This document shows positions 34,211-44,110 of a stretch of 63,007 nt of DNA, piece by piece. Both the position numbers and the translations under genes were made by a program. The first letter of the stretch is position 1; each line of letters begins with the position of its first letter. Source of the DNA: Lachnospiraceae bacterium (GTDB lineage: Bacteria > Bacillota > Clostridia > Lachnospirales > Lachnospiraceae); contig JAAVZI010000070.1 in NCBI GenBank assembly GCA_022791575.1, positions 1-63,007 on the forward strand, given 5' to 3'. Under the pieces are notes generated by a model. That model was not told the origin of the DNA. It saw only the letters and a list, made by a program, of their open reading frames with translations, and made no database searches.

Positions 34211-35203
34211 GTGTTAAGTGATAAGACGATATTAGTTACAGGTGGAACCGGTTCTTTTGGGAAATGTTTTATTGAATACATTTTAGAACATTATAACCCG
34301 AAGAAGGTAATTATTTATTCCCGCGATGAATATAAGCAGTTTATTATGGCAAATGAGATGAACCAATATAAAGGGAAATTACGATTTTTTATTGGGGATG
34401 TACGCGATAAAGAACGTTTGTATCGTGCTTTTGAGGGGGTTGATTATGTGGTACATGCAGCTGCAATGAAGCAGGTGCCGGCATGCGAATACAACCCAAT
34501 TGAAGCAATTAAGACGAATATAGAAGGCGCTATGAATATCATTGACGCCGCACTTGATAAAAAAGTGAAGCGGGTAGTAGCGCTGTCAACGGATAAAGCA
34601 GTTAATCCAATTAACCTTTATGGCGGAACCAAGCTGGTGTCGGATAAATTATTTATTGCGGCTAATGCCTATGCAGGTGGGAAGGATGTTGCATTTTCTA
34701 TTGTACGATATGGAAATGTGGCTGGAAGCCGGGGGTCGGTCATTCCTTTCTTCCGCAATCTGATTTCGAATGGAGCTACAGAACTTCCGATTACCGATTA
34801 TCGAATGACACGTTTTTGGATTAGTCTGGAAGAAGGGGTTCAATTGGTGCTGAAAGCGTTGGCGGAAGCAAAAGGCGGAGAAACTTTTATTTCCAAAATC
34901 CCCTCCTTTAAGATTACGGATCTCGCACAGGCGATTCTTCCAGGCTGCAATATGACAGAGGTTGGAATCCGGGAAGGGGAGAAACTGCATGAGATTATGG
35001 TTACAAGAGAAGATTCACTGATGACTTATGAATATGATAAGCATTTTATTGTGTATCCTCATATGGAATGGTGGAATCCGGGCAGAATCCAGCCAGGCGG
35101 GAAAAAGGTAGGACAAGAATTTGAATATAGTTCGGGAACCAATACAGAATGGCTGGATGTGGAACAACTGCAGAGACTGTTAAAAGATGTGAAACAATAT
35201 TAA
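34211..35203 (+). CDS. pseB: UDP-GlcNAc 4,6-dehydratase (inverting), PseB
   Basis: A 330-residue extended SDR enzyme. The Rossmann motif is TGGTGSFGK (residues 10-18), followed by YVVHAAAMKQVPACEYNPIE, ALSTDKAVNPINLYGGTK and the final YSSGTNTEWLDVEQLQRLLK typical of PseB/FlaA1. It converts UDP-GlcNAc to the 4-keto-L-arabino intermediate, the first step of pseudaminic acid synthesis. The start is a GTG at 34211, ten bases after AAGGAG; an ATG at 34142 lies inside maf and is rejected. Confidence 0.94.
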   Translation: MLSDKTILVTGGTGSFGKCFIEYILEHYNPKKVIIYSRDEYKQFIMANEMNQYKGKLRFFIGDVRDKERLYRAFEGVDYVVHAAAMKQVPACEYNPIEAIKTNIEGAMNIIDAALDKKVKRVVALSTDKAVNPINLYGGTKLVSDKLFIAANAYAGGKDVAFSIVRYGNVAGSRGSVIPFFRNLISNGATELPITDYRMTRFWISLEEGVQLVLKALAEAKGGETFISKIPSFKITDLAQAILPGCNMTEVGIREGEKLHEIMVTREDSLMTYEYDKHFIVYPHMEWWNPGRIQPGGKKVGQEFEYSSGTNTEWLDVEQLQRLLKDVKQY

Positions 35204-35213
35204 AGAGGGTGAA

Positions 35214-36347
35214 ATGATGTATATACCATATGGACGTCAGACGGTTGATGAGGAAGATATTCAGGCAGTTGTGGAAGTGCTGCGGTCAGATTATCTGACA
35301 ACGGGTCCGGCAATAGTAGAATTTGAACAGAAAGTGGCGGAGCAGGTGGGAGCAAAGTATGCAGTGGCAATTGCCAATGGAACAGCGGCACTGCATGCAG
35401 CCTGTTTTGCAGCAGGTATTCAGCAGGGAGATGAAGTGATTACAACACCGATTACCTTTGCAGCTTCAGCCAATTGTGTATTATATTGCGGAGGAACGCC
35501 TGTCTTTGCAGATGTGAAGAAGGATACCTATAATATAGATCCAGAGGATATCCGTAGGAAAATAACAGATAAGACAAAAGCAATTCTAGTTGTTCATTTT
35601 ACCGGTCAGCCATGTGAGTTGGATGAGATTCACAGCATTGCCAAAGAGCATCATCTAATGGTGATTGAGGATGCAGCACATGCACTGGGAGCTGATTATA
35701 AGGGAAAAATGGTTGGCAGCCTGTCAGATCTTACTACTTTCAGTTTTCATCCGGTAAAACATATTACAACGGGAGAAGGCGGGATGATTACAACAGATGA
35801 TGAAGCTTTATATAAGAAGCTTATATTATTCCGTTCACATGGGATTACAAGGGACGAAACGTTGCTTCAGTCCAACGAAGGCCCCTGGTATTATGAACAG
35901 CTGGAGCTTGGATATAATTACCGGATTACAGATATTCAATGTGCATTAGGCATTTCCCAAATGAATAAACTGGAGCGTTTTGTGGACAGAAGACGTGCAT
36001 TGGTTATGCGTTATCAAGAAGCATTGAAAGATATAGCGGGAATTGTTACGCCAATAGAAGCCGAAGGTTGTCATAGCAGCTGGCATTTGTATGTGATCAG
36101 AGTAGAGAAACGAAGAGAGATATTTGAGACATTAAGAGCACTTGGAATCGGAGTTAATGTACATTATATTCCAGTATACCGCCATCCGTATTATCAGAAT
36201 CATGGGTATCAGTCTGTAGTATGTCCGAATGCAGAGCAGATCTATGAAGGATTGATTAGTCTTCCATTGTTTCCCGGCTTAACGGATGAACAGCAGGATT
36301 ACGTGATAGAACAGGTAAAGAAATGCGTGGAAAGGCAGGAGGGATAA
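35214..36347 (+). CDS. pseC: UDP-4-amino-4,6-dideoxy-N-acetyl-L-altrosamine transaminase, PseC
   Basis: A 377-residue DegT/DnrJ/EryC1 PLP enzyme. IPYGRQTVDEEDIQAVVEVL opens the protein, VIEDAAHALGADYKGK gives the PLP-contacting aspartate, and FHPVKHITTGEGG carries the Schiff-base lysine (K182). PseC aminates the PseB product at C4. Two ATGs (35214 and 35217) follow GAGGGTG; the second has better spacing. Overlap with the next start (TAATG at 36347) indicates translational coupling. Confidence 0.93.
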   Translation: MMYIPYGRQTVDEEDIQAVVEVLRSDYLTTGPAIVEFEQKVAEQVGAKYAVAIANGTAALHAACFAAGIQQGDEVITTPITFAASANCVLYCGGTPVFADVKKDTYNIDPEDIRRKITDKTKAILVVHFTGQPCELDEIHSIAKEHHLMVIEDAAHALGADYKGKMVGSLSDLTTFSFHPVKHITTGEGGMITTDDEALYKKLILFRSHGITRDETLLQSNEGPWYYEQLELGYNYRITDIQCALGISQMNKLERFVDRRRALVMRYQEALKDIAGIVTPIEAEGCHSSWHLYVIRVEKRREIFETLRALGIGVNVHYIPVYRHPYYQNHGYQSVVCPNAEQIYEGLISLPLFPGLTDEQQDYVIEQVKKCVERQEG

Positions 36348-37927
36348 TGGAAAAGATTTTGGATGAATTAGAACCCGTATTACGTTATTATTATGCGCCG
36401 GAACGGATCGAAAGCCAGATTGCAAAAGATATGGCGGCATTGCGGGAAGTATATATCAATGGTAATGAGGAAGATAAGAAAAAGTGGGAGGAAACGATAT
36501 TAAAGCGGATTCGGCAGAATCCAGATTGCAAAAGCAGAGTGTTCTTTTATTCTTATCTATTAACCGTGATGGAAAAAGAGGAATGTTTGCAAGAACTGTT
36601 GGAACTTCTGGTAACACTTACTGAACAACAGATGTCCTGGACCATGCGTTATCATATCTATTGGCAGATTGCTTCTGCCTTTTTTGAAAAGGCATCATTG
36701 CAGACAGCTGATAACAGACAGCTTATGGCCAGGCTTTATTATCATATTATACAAGATATGAAACAGGAAATGGGAGTTGGGTTGAAGCAGATTCCTGCGG
36801 CAGAACGGAATAAGAATTTTGTGATTGTTATAACGAATCAATTTCTAAACCTGACGCATGGCCCAACAAAGACAGCATTAGATCGTTGTCAGATATTAAA
36901 ACAGAAGATGAAGAAAGAAATTATGTTGATTAATACGGCAGAACTTCTCGTTGGTGATAATAAGAATCCCTGGTATGAGAGAAAAATTGCAGATTATGAG
37001 AAAGGGTATCTGCAATACGAGTCAATTGTATATGAAGATTTGAATATTCCATTTTTCCAATGTGAACAAAATATGCCGAATAGAAAGGAAATGCAGGATA
37101 TTATAAATGTAGTCAGAGATTTAAAACCCATCTATATAGTGAATATTGGGGGAACAAGTATTCTGACAGATTTATGTAATGAGCTGGTTCCAACCGTGAC
37201 AATTGGTACGGTTCCCAGTGATTTATCTACGACAGCTGGAGAACTTCAGGTGATAGGGAGAAGATTGAGACCCGAAGATCTGGATGTATTAAAAGAGCTG
37301 GGACAGGAAGAAAAAAATGTGATAGAAGGAACCTTTACAAGTTCACTTCCAGTCCGCAAGGAGAAGGTTTCCAGAAGAGAACTACATGCAGAAGAAGGGG
37401 ATTTTTTATGTGTAGTTGTAGGAGGCCGGCTGAATCAGGAAATAACAGATGAATTCGTGGAAATGATTTGCGGAATCAAGGAGCCAAGGATAAAATTTAT
37501 TTTTATTGGCCGGTTTCAAAAAGGATATGAATATTATTCGCAAAAATATAAGGATTTTAGAGAGAAAGCCATTAATATTGGAGAAATAATGAATGTTCTG
37601 GGTTATTTGGAACAATGTGATCTATATGTAAATCCTATTCGTACAGGAGGCGGAACTTCAGTAATAGAAGCCATGCATGAGGGCCTGCCGGTAGTTACAA
37701 CTGATTTTGGAGATGGTGCGCTGGGTGTAGGTAAGAATTTTTTCGTTAAGGATTATCAGGAGATGGCAGAGGAGATCGTTCACTATGCTATGGACAGAAC
37801 CTACTATGAAGAAAAGTCGCAGAAGGCAAAACTCCGTGCAGCAGAAATGCTAGATACCAGCAAAGCATTTTGTAAGATTATGGAAGAGGCAGAACGAAGA
37901 TTAGGGCTTAGAGAAACAGGAGAATAA
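36347..37927 (+). CDS. Glycosyltransferase, GT4-like C-terminal domain
   Basis: A 526-residue protein. The first ~170 residues are helical and unrecognised; the next part (KNFVIVITNQFLNLTHGPTK) and the C-terminal NPIRTGGGTSVIEAMHEGLP with VVTTDFGDGALGVGKNFFV match the nucleotide-sugar binding half of GT-B glycosyltransferases (GT4). AGGAGGG precedes the ATG at 36347, which overlaps the pseC stop. Its placement between pseC and pseF suggests that it acts on the flagellar glycan or on flagellin. Confidence 0.82.
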   Translation: MEKILDELEPVLRYYYAPERIESQIAKDMAALREVYINGNEEDKKKWEETILKRIRQNPDCKSRVFFYSYLLTVMEKEECLQELLELLVTLTEQQMSWTMRYHIYWQIASAFFEKASLQTADNRQLMARLYYHIIQDMKQEMGVGLKQIPAAERNKNFVIVITNQFLNLTHGPTKTALDRCQILKQKMKKEIMLINTAELLVGDNKNPWYERKIADYEKGYLQYESIVYEDLNIPFFQCEQNMPNRKEMQDIINVVRDLKPIYIVNIGGTSILTDLCNELVPTVTIGTVPSDLSTTAGELQVIGRRLRPEDLDVLKELGQEEKNVIEGTFTSSLPVRKEKVSRRELHAEEGDFLCVVVGGRLNQEITDEFVEMICGIKEPRIKFIFIGRFQKGYEYYSQKYKDFREKAINIGEIMNVLGYLEQCDLYVNPIRTGGGTSVIEAMHEGLPVVTTDFGDGALGVGKNFFVKDYQEMAEEIVHYAMDRTYYEEKSQKAKLRAAEMLDTSKAFCKIMEEAERRLGLRETGE

Positions 37928-37928
37928 A

Positions 37929-39338
37929 ATGGAAGAAAAGGATTACCTGGAAGCAGCATATTATGATATTCCGTTTGATCTTACCAAAGAAGAGGACTGC
38001 CTGAGACTGGAAGAGCAGAATCGAAATCTAATGATAGAGGAGCAGCCCAAGTTCTCATTTATGATGTCTATATACAACGACATTCAGCTATTGAATGCAG
38101 CGGTGAATTCTCTTTTAAAGCAAAGCTTTCGTAATTGGGAATTAGTAATCTGGGACGATAGTGATCACAATGACGATGTGTGGGAGATGGTACAAAGGCT
38201 GGTTAAAGCAGATCAAAGAATACATGCCTATCATGGAGAGAAGCGGGTTGGCTGGCCCAAAGCAGTATCTTTATGCCTTTCGCATATTAGAGGCGAATAT
38301 ACAACATTTTTAGCAGCAGATGATTGTATCAAAGCAGAAGTTTTACAGCGGCTGAACGAGATCTTATGCAGAGAAGAACCAGATATTCTCTGGGTGGGAA
38401 ATGATCATGTAGAGTATACGCCGCAGACCGGGCCAGAGTCCAGAGGAATGTTTGTGCCAGAATATAGGGTATATACACAGGAGCAGCGTTCTACAGCGAT
38501 AGTTCATATTATGAGACATGTATATTATAATTCCATGTTTCACTATATGAAGACTTCGTTCTTAAGAGAGAATCAGATTGATTTCTTTGAACCTTATTAT
38601 ATGGATTGTGCCGGAATGACACAGGCAATGGCTGTAGCGAATAAGATGATAGCATGGAATGAAGTTGTGTATTATCTGACGCTTAATACGTCGCAGACAG
38701 CGGGTAGATATACATGGGACAGTTATGACTTTATGTTTTCTAATCAATGGAGATCAGTAAAGCAGGTATTCATTAGAGAAGGCTTTATGCAAAAGGAAGA
38801 TATCGGTTATGTAGCAACACGCATTGCCAGAAATCTGTTTGGAAACGTAGGACTTTTATGCAGAGGGCAATGTAGGGATAAATACATGGCTCCGCTGCAA
38901 AAAGAGACAAAAGAAATCATTGCTCAGATAGAAGCACTATTATCGAACAAAGAAATTATTGAAATGCTGGAGATCACAGCTAATCATGGATTTACATGGT
39001 TATTGGAAGCTTTAGCAGGATTGCAGGAATATGCCGGGATAGAGGAAATTTTGGAAAGGCAAAGCTGGTTAAATGCACTGATTGTCCTAGCCATTCAAGG
39101 AGAGACATTAGAGACAGAGCAGAAAATCGAACTGATTTCAGATTGGATATTAGAGGAAAATAACCATTCCTGTATAGGATTCGAGTATTTTGCACTGCTA
39201 GTAGGTTCTGCAGCAGATTCTGTTGTGATTCAGCAGCGTAAAGCAATAGAAGCGGTAATTGGTAAATATAACCATTATCTGGAAGAACAGGAAAAAGAAA
39301 CGGATGACTGGAGACGGTTCCTTGTCAGTATCCGATAG
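37929..39338 (+). CDS. Family 2 glycosyltransferase
   Basis: A 469-residue GT-A enzyme. PKFSFMMSIYNDIQLLNAAV and LKQSFRNWELVIWDDSDHND form the GT2 nucleotide-binding start, and FLAADDCIKAEVLQRL carries a DD metal-binding motif in place of DxD. The C-terminal ~170 residues are helical. The start follows AGGAGAATAAA, directly after the preceding stop. It probably extends the glycan; no membrane helix is present, consistent with cytoplasmic flagellin modification. Confidence 0.85.
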   Translation: MEEKDYLEAAYYDIPFDLTKEEDCLRLEEQNRNLMIEEQPKFSFMMSIYNDIQLLNAAVNSLLKQSFRNWELVIWDDSDHNDDVWEMVQRLVKADQRIHAYHGEKRVGWPKAVSLCLSHIRGEYTTFLAADDCIKAEVLQRLNEILCREEPDILWVGNDHVEYTPQTGPESRGMFVPEYRVYTQEQRSTAIVHIMRHVYYNSMFHYMKTSFLRENQIDFFEPYYMDCAGMTQAMAVANKMIAWNEVVYYLTLNTSQTAGRYTWDSYDFMFSNQWRSVKQVFIREGFMQKEDIGYVATRIARNLFGNVGLLCRGQCRDKYMAPLQKETKEIIAQIEALLSNKEIIEMLEITANHGFTWLLEALAGLQEYAGIEEILERQSWLNALIVLAIQGETLETEQKIELISDWILEENNHSCIGFEYFALLVGSAADSVVIQQRKAIEAVIGKYNHYLEEQEKETDDWRRFLVSIR

Positions 39339-39355
39339 AAAGTGAGGCGGAACGA

Positions 39356-40048
39356 ATGAGCAGTCGGCTTGCAGTAATAACTGCCAGAGGAGGCAGCAAG
39401 CGGATTCCGGGTAAGAATATAAAAGAATTCTGCGGTAAACCTATTATTGCCTATTCCATTGAAGCAGCCATAGACTCCAGGTTATTTGATGAGGTTATGG
39501 TATCGACAGACAGCGAACAAATTGCTGGGATTGCAAAGAAATATGGAGCGAAGATCCCATTTATGAGAAGTGCAGAAACAGCTGGTGATTTTGCAACTAC
39601 AGCCGCAGTAATTATGGAGGTAATTACCTGTTACAAACATGTGGGAAGAGAGTTTGATACAGTAGTTTGTATCTATCCAACGGCTCCGTTTGTAACAGCA
39701 GATAAGCTGAGAGAAGCGGTGGAACGGTTGGAGAGTTCAAAGGCCGTTGAGGTTCGGCCGGTGGTGAAGTTTTCTTATCCACCGCAAAGAGGATTTGTGG
39801 CGAATGACGGTTATATTCAGATGAAAAATCCAGAATACCGGGATACACGATCACAGGATTTAGAACCCATTTATCATGATGCGGGACAGTTCTATTGTTG
39901 GAATACGAAGAAGTTTTTGGATTGTGATGGGAAAATTACAAGTGGAATCGCCCCCCTATTTGTTAGGGAAATGGAAGTTCAGGATATTGACAGCGAAGAG
40001 GATTGGAGACTGGCAGAGTTAAAATATTCGCTGATTAAGAAAGTATAA
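39356..40048 (+). CDS. pseF: Pseudaminic acid cytidylyltransferase, PseF
   Basis: A 230-residue CMP-sugar synthetase. LAVITARGGSKRIPGKNIKE is the CTP-binding loop, with VCIYPTAPFVTADKL and DAGQFYCWNTKKFL further on, as in PseF. It activates pseudaminic acid to CMP-Pse, the Maf donor. GTGAGG precedes the ATG. The gap to pseI is 12 bp. Confidence 0.94.
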   Translation: MSSRLAVITARGGSKRIPGKNIKEFCGKPIIAYSIEAAIDSRLFDEVMVSTDSEQIAGIAKKYGAKIPFMRSAETAGDFATTAAVIMEVITCYKHVGREFDTVVCIYPTAPFVTADKLREAVERLESSKAVEVRPVVKFSYPPQRGFVANDGYIQMKNPEYRDTRSQDLEPIYHDAGQFYCWNTKKFLDCDGKITSGIAPLFVREMEVQDIDSEEDWRLAELKYSLIKKV

Positions 40049-40060
40049 GGTAGGAGAAAC

Positions 40061-41089
40061 ATGCGCTTATATGATAAAATGAAAAACGGAGTTTACATCA
40101 TTGCTGAGATGTCAGCCAATCATGGGGGAACCATTGAGAATGCCTATAAAATTATAGAAGAAGCTGCCAAGGCAGGAGCCGATTGTGTAAAGATACAGAC
40201 TTATACAGCGGACACATTGACCATTGACTGTGACCATGATATTTTTCGTATAAAAGGCGGTTTGTGGAATGGATATACCTATTATAATTTGTATAAGAAC
40301 GCATATACCCCCTGGGAATGGCAGCCAATGCTAAAGGAAAAATGCAAAGAAGTGGGAGTGGATTTTTTGTCGACTCCTTTTGATCGTACAGCAGTTGATT
40401 TTCTGGAAACGATGGGTGTAGAGTTTTATAAGATTGCTTCGTTCGAGCTTGTGGATATACCTCTAATTGAGTATGCAGCCAGTAAGGGTAAGCCAATGAT
40501 TATGTCCTGTGGAATGGCGGATACGGAAGAGATTCAGGAAGCTGTTGCAGCATGCCGAAGACAGAAAAATGAACAAATCATTTTATTAAAATGCTGCAGT
40601 CAATATCCGGCACGATATGAGGATATGAATGTATCGGTAATTTCGGATATGAAAGAGCGTTTTCAAGTTCCGATAGGTCTTTCGGATCATTCCTTCGGCA
40701 GTCTGGCTCCAGTTGTAGCCGTATCTTTAGGGGCTCAGGTGATTGAGAAGCATGTCTGTCTGGAAGAGCATGTAGAGAGTGCGGATGCAGGATTTTCCAT
40801 GAAAATGTCTGAGTTTAAGAAGATGGTGGAGGATGTTAGAAATGCCGTTTTAATTAAAGGAACCGTTTCTTATGAATTGACAGAAAATGAAAAATCTGGA
40901 TTAAGTATAAGACGGTCGCTATTTGCCGTCAGGGAGATCAAGGCAGGAGAAGCATTTACAGAAGAGAATGTTCGCAGTATCCGCCCATCGAATGGACTGA
41001 AGCCTAAATATTATTCTGAGCTGCTGCAGAAAAGGGCAAAACGAAGTTATGCGTATGGAGAGCCAATTACAGAAGAAGAAATAAGCTGA
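40061..41089 (+). CDS. pseI: Pseudaminic acid synthase, PseI
   Basis: A 342-residue NeuB-family enzyme that condenses PEP with the 6-deoxy altrosamine to give pseudaminic acid. YIIAEMSANHGGTIENAYKI, CVKIQTYTADTLTID and the PseI-specific GGLWNGYTYYNLYKNAYTPW are present. HSFGSLAPVVAVSLGAQVIE supplies barrel metal ligands, and a C-terminal SAF antifreeze-like domain begins near residue 285 (RRSLFAVREIKAGEAFTEEN). AGGAG precedes the ATG. Confidence 0.95.
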   Translation: MRLYDKMKNGVYIIAEMSANHGGTIENAYKIIEEAAKAGADCVKIQTYTADTLTIDCDHDIFRIKGGLWNGYTYYNLYKNAYTPWEWQPMLKEKCKEVGVDFLSTPFDRTAVDFLETMGVEFYKIASFELVDIPLIEYAASKGKPMIMSCGMADTEEIQEAVAACRRQKNEQIILLKCCSQYPARYEDMNVSVISDMKERFQVPIGLSDHSFGSLAPVVAVSLGAQVIEKHVCLEEHVESADAGFSMKMSEFKKMVEDVRNAVLIKGTVSYELTENEKSGLSIRRSLFAVREIKAGEAFTEENVRSIRPSNGLKPKYYSELLQKRAKRSYAYGEPITEEEIS

Positions 41090-41130
41090 CAACCGAAACA
41101 ATGTTAATTAAAAGGCAGGTATAAAGCAGC

Positions 41131-41628
41131 ATGAAAGAAATGAATATTCACACTTCCCGTTTGCTTTTGCGTACAATAGAAAGAGAAGATGCAAAGACGA
41201 TTGTAAAACTAAGAAATCAAGATTCTCTATATAAGTATTATAAGAATCCCTGTAAACTTACAATAGAAGCACATGATCAATGGTATAAGAATTCTTATCT
41301 GAAAGATTCATCAAGATATGATTTTGTAATCCTATTACGAGAGAATCGTAGGATAATTGGCACATGTGGAATTAATAATCTGGATATTAGTCGGGAATGT
41401 ATGGAAGTCAGTTACCTGTTGGATGAAGATTATCGGAAGAATGGTTACGCAGCAGAGGCAGTAACAGCGCTTATTAATATGGCAGAGAATACATGGAATG
41501 TGAAAGAAGTATCTGCTGTGATTCATCAAGATAATATGGCTTCGGTGTGTTTTATTAAAAATCTGGGTTTTATATGGAAATGTACGACAGATAATTTTTC
41601 GGAATACATTTGGAGACGAAATAATTAG
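41131..41628 (+). CDS. pseH: GNAT acetyltransferase, PseH-type
   Basis: A 165-residue GNAT enzyme. It opens with LLLRTIEREDAKTIVKLRNQ, as in PseH and RimJ-like proteins, and has EVSYLLDEDYRKNGYAAEAV as the acetyl-CoA motif. PseH acetylates the 4-amino group of the PseC product using acetyl-CoA. Assignment rests on similarity and on its location between pseI and pseG, which completes the pathway. The ATG follows AGGTATAAAGCAGC, a weak ribosome binding site. Confidence 0.85.
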   Translation: MKEMNIHTSRLLLRTIEREDAKTIVKLRNQDSLYKYYKNPCKLTIEAHDQWYKNSYLKDSSRYDFVILLRENRRIIGTCGINNLDISRECMEVSYLLDEDYRKNGYAAEAVTALINMAENTWNVKEVSAVIHQDNMASVCFIKNLGFIWKCTTDNFSEYIWRRNN

Positions 41629-41682
41629 GCTTGACTGTCTGATGGACAGCAAAAGATAGCAAATGATCAGTGATGGAGGCAG

Positions 41683-42714
41683 ATGATGATAGGGTTTCGA
41701 GTAGATGCAAATGAATATGTTGCAACCGGGCATTTGATGCGCTGTATATCCATTGCTCTGCAGTGTGAAAAATTGGGCGAAAAGTGTATATTTTTAATGG
41801 CAGAGGAAAAAGGAATCCAGTATCTGCAAGATAGAGGGATTTCGTATAGAATTCTTCATACCCAATGGAATTGTATGGATACAGAAATAGATGTGATGAA
41901 AAAGGTGATTCAGGAGGAGGAGCTGAAGTGGCTGGTAGTGGATTCTTATCAGGTTTCAGCTTCTTATCTTGCTATACTGCAACAGCTGGTGCCGGTACTA
42001 TATGTGGATGATTTGCAAAAAGAGATGTATTCATCGGCTGCTATTCTTTGTTATATCAAATGGCCAGAGAATGTTTTGTATAGAACACAATATGCGGATG
42101 CCGGAGTGCAGGTGCTGGCTGGTATGCAATATGCGCCGCTTAGGGAAGAGTTTTGTATGGAAGATATTGAGTGTGAAAGGGAAAAAAGCATTTTGATTAC
42201 CACTGGTGGGACAGATACTTATAATGTAAGCGGAAGAGTTCTTAAGTATTGCCTGGGCCATTTGGAATTTGCTGAATATCATTTTCATGTCATTGTTGGA
42301 AGTATGAATGAAAATGAACCAGAACTGCAAAGTATGGCAGAACGGAATCCAAGAATCCGGCTGCATAAAAATGTTAGTCGTATGAGCAACTATATGAGAT
42401 CCTGTCGATATGCAGTTTCAGCAGGCGGAACAACTATGTTGGAACTATGTGCATGTAAGATACCAACGGTATGTTTTTCTTTTGCAGATAATCAGTCGGA
42501 ATTTGTTCAGGATATGGACAGAAAGCAGGTTATGCTTTCCGCAGGGGACGCAAGAGTATATGGTGATATTGAGAAACGAATTGGCAGCAGGCTTTTGGAG
42601 TATATAAAAAATCCGGCACTGGCTGAGGCTTACACAGAACATATGGCCAATCTGGTGGATGGATCTGGAAGCCGGAGAGTGGCGGAATTTCTTCTAGGCA
42701 TTGACGGCTCATGA
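41683..42714 (+). CDS. pseG: UDP-2,4-diacetamido-2,4,6-trideoxy-L-altropyranose hydrolase, PseG
   Basis: A 343-residue GT-B fold hydrolase related to MurG. GFRVDANEYVATGHLMRCIS contains the conserved glycine-histidine of PseG, and SAGGTTMLELCACKIPTVCF is the nucleotide-binding motif. It removes UDP from the PseH product. GGAGG precedes an ATG-ATG pair at 41683/41686. It is the last of six pse genes. A minus-strand glycosyltransferase gene converges on it with a 30-bp gap. Confidence 0.92.
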   Translation: MMIGFRVDANEYVATGHLMRCISIALQCEKLGEKCIFLMAEEKGIQYLQDRGISYRILHTQWNCMDTEIDVMKKVIQEEELKWLVVDSYQVSASYLAILQQLVPVLYVDDLQKEMYSSAAILCYIKWPENVLYRTQYADAGVQVLAGMQYAPLREEFCMEDIECEREKSILITTGGTDTYNVSGRVLKYCLGHLEFAEYHFHVIVGSMNENEPELQSMAERNPRIRLHKNVSRMSNYMRSCRYAVSAGGTTMLELCACKIPTVCFSFADNQSEFVQDMDRKQVMLSAGDARVYGDIEKRIGSRLLEYIKNPALAEAYTEHMANLVDGSGSRRVAEFLLGIDGS

Positions 42715-42744
42715 TACTTTAGTAAAATTCTTTGTACAATCTGA

Positions 42745-43902
42745 TTACGAAAATACGGTGGATAATATTTTCTGTACCTGCACGGGATAGGAGAATTCCT
42801 GGTGTACTTTGCGGAATCCATTGCAGGCGATTTCCTTACGTTCTTTTTCATGCTCTAAATAGTAGTCTATGGAACAAAGCATGTCTGATTCATTTTCAAA
42901 TAAAATACAATCTTCTCCATTTTTAAAGTAGGCATCCAATTCTGGCTGATAATTTGACAGTAAAAAGCCGCCAGCGCCCATAATATCCATGGCTCTAAGA
43001 GGGATGCCAGATGTAATGGAACGCAGGGTAATGTTGAGATTAATTTTGGATGTGCGGAATACTTCCGGCATTTTTTGGGTATACGAAACAATGCCGCCCA
43101 ATTGGGCATTTGGAATTAATTCAGGGTCAGAAGCAGTAAATAGTGTAAAAGAGTGCTGTGCTGCAATCTTTGATAATAATTGAATTCGTTCCGTTGAAGT
43201 AATTTTTTCGGCAATTAAGTCTGCAAAAAGATTCTTATAAGTAATCTGGTATTGGTCAGGTATTTCAAGTTTTACATAGTTCTCAAGTTCAGACAGAATA
43301 TTAGGCGTCAGTACATCATTGATAAAAGTCCCGCCGCAGATTTTCTGCTGCGCATTCATAATTCCTGCTAGATAACCGTTTAAATAATCTGGCAGATATT
43401 GAATCTGATTATACAGGCACCTTTCATAGAGACTTCCTACAAAACTGACATCATATTGGGTTCCGGATTGTTCCGGCGGCATACCAAGCAGATCAATCAT
43501 TCGGCGGGTGTTTACTGCAAGTGGCAGATGATAGATCTGCGAGTCAGGATTTTGCTGTATCAGGATATGATATAAGTTATAATCAAATATAAATACATAG
43601 TTGACACTGTTATGAATAGCAGGAGAAAAAAGCGTGGTATGCGGCATATCATAGATCCACGAAATATAGGGAATGTGAAATTCCTGGGCAGCTTTAGAAA
43701 TTAAAGGGAAAAAGTCAAAAGTAAAAATACAATCCGCATTTGATTGTCTCATAGCGGTTGTGATAGCAGACTCAAACAAAGGGTCCTCATCGTAGTCAGA
43801 AAAAGGAAAAGAAATGGTACTGACACAATGTCCAAGCTGCCGAAACGTGGACTGTATGTCTTCCGAAGAATTTTCATGCCATGTATAGTGTAAAATATTC
43901 AT
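42745..43902 (-). CDS. CgeB-like glycosyltransferase, second paralogue
   Basis: A 385-residue paralogue of the 30517-31680 protein: MNILHYTWHENSSEDIQSTF start, ISWIYDMPHTTLFSPAIHNS, VSFVGSLYERCLYNQIQYLP, and SGIPLRAMDIMGAGGFLLSN at the C-terminal Glyco_trans_1_2 domain. GGAGG seven bases before the ATG at 43902 selects it over one at 43923. Both paralogues are on the minus strand and bracket the Maf/Pse genes, which run forward. The DUF3880 half suggests a CgeB-type protein glycosyltransferase. Confidence 0.85.
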   Translation of the reverse strand: MNILHYTWHENSSEDIQSTFRQLGHCVSTISFPFSDYDEDPLFESAITTAMRQSNADCIFTFDFFPLISKAAQEFHIPYISWIYDMPHTTLFSPAIHNSVNYVFIFDYNLYHILIQQNPDSQIYHLPLAVNTRRMIDLLGMPPEQSGTQYDVSFVGSLYERCLYNQIQYLPDYLNGYLAGIMNAQQKICGGTFINDVLTPNILSELENYVKLEIPDQYQITYKNLFADLIAEKITSTERIQLLSKIAAQHSFTLFTASDPELIPNAQLGGIVSYTQKMPEVFRTSKINLNITLRSITSGIPLRAMDIMGAGGFLLSNYQPELDAYFKNGEDCILFENESDMLCSIDYYLEHEKERKEIACNGFRKVHQEFSYPVQVQKILSTVFS

Positions 43903-44024
43903 AATACCTCCATTGCCGCACATGCTGGTGTGATATTACATTTATCGGATAAATAAAAGAATTACTTAATAACACCCAGAAAATCAGCGGGATTTAATCT
44001 GTGGGGAGGCTGGCTGTGAAGGGA

Positions 44025-44053
44025 TTGACAAGGATATCAGAACATAGTATGCT
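44025..44053 (+). promoter_or_regulatory. Sigma-A promoter of the phosphonate operon
   Basis: TTGACA (44025-44030) and TATGCT (44048-44053) with a 17-bp spacer, about 58 bp ahead of the first gene of the aminoethylphosphonate cluster. Confidence 0.65.
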
Positions 44054-44110
44054 AAGGGTAAATTATTATTTTGAATCGTTCCTGATGAGATAGCTGAAAA
44101 GAGGATGAAA

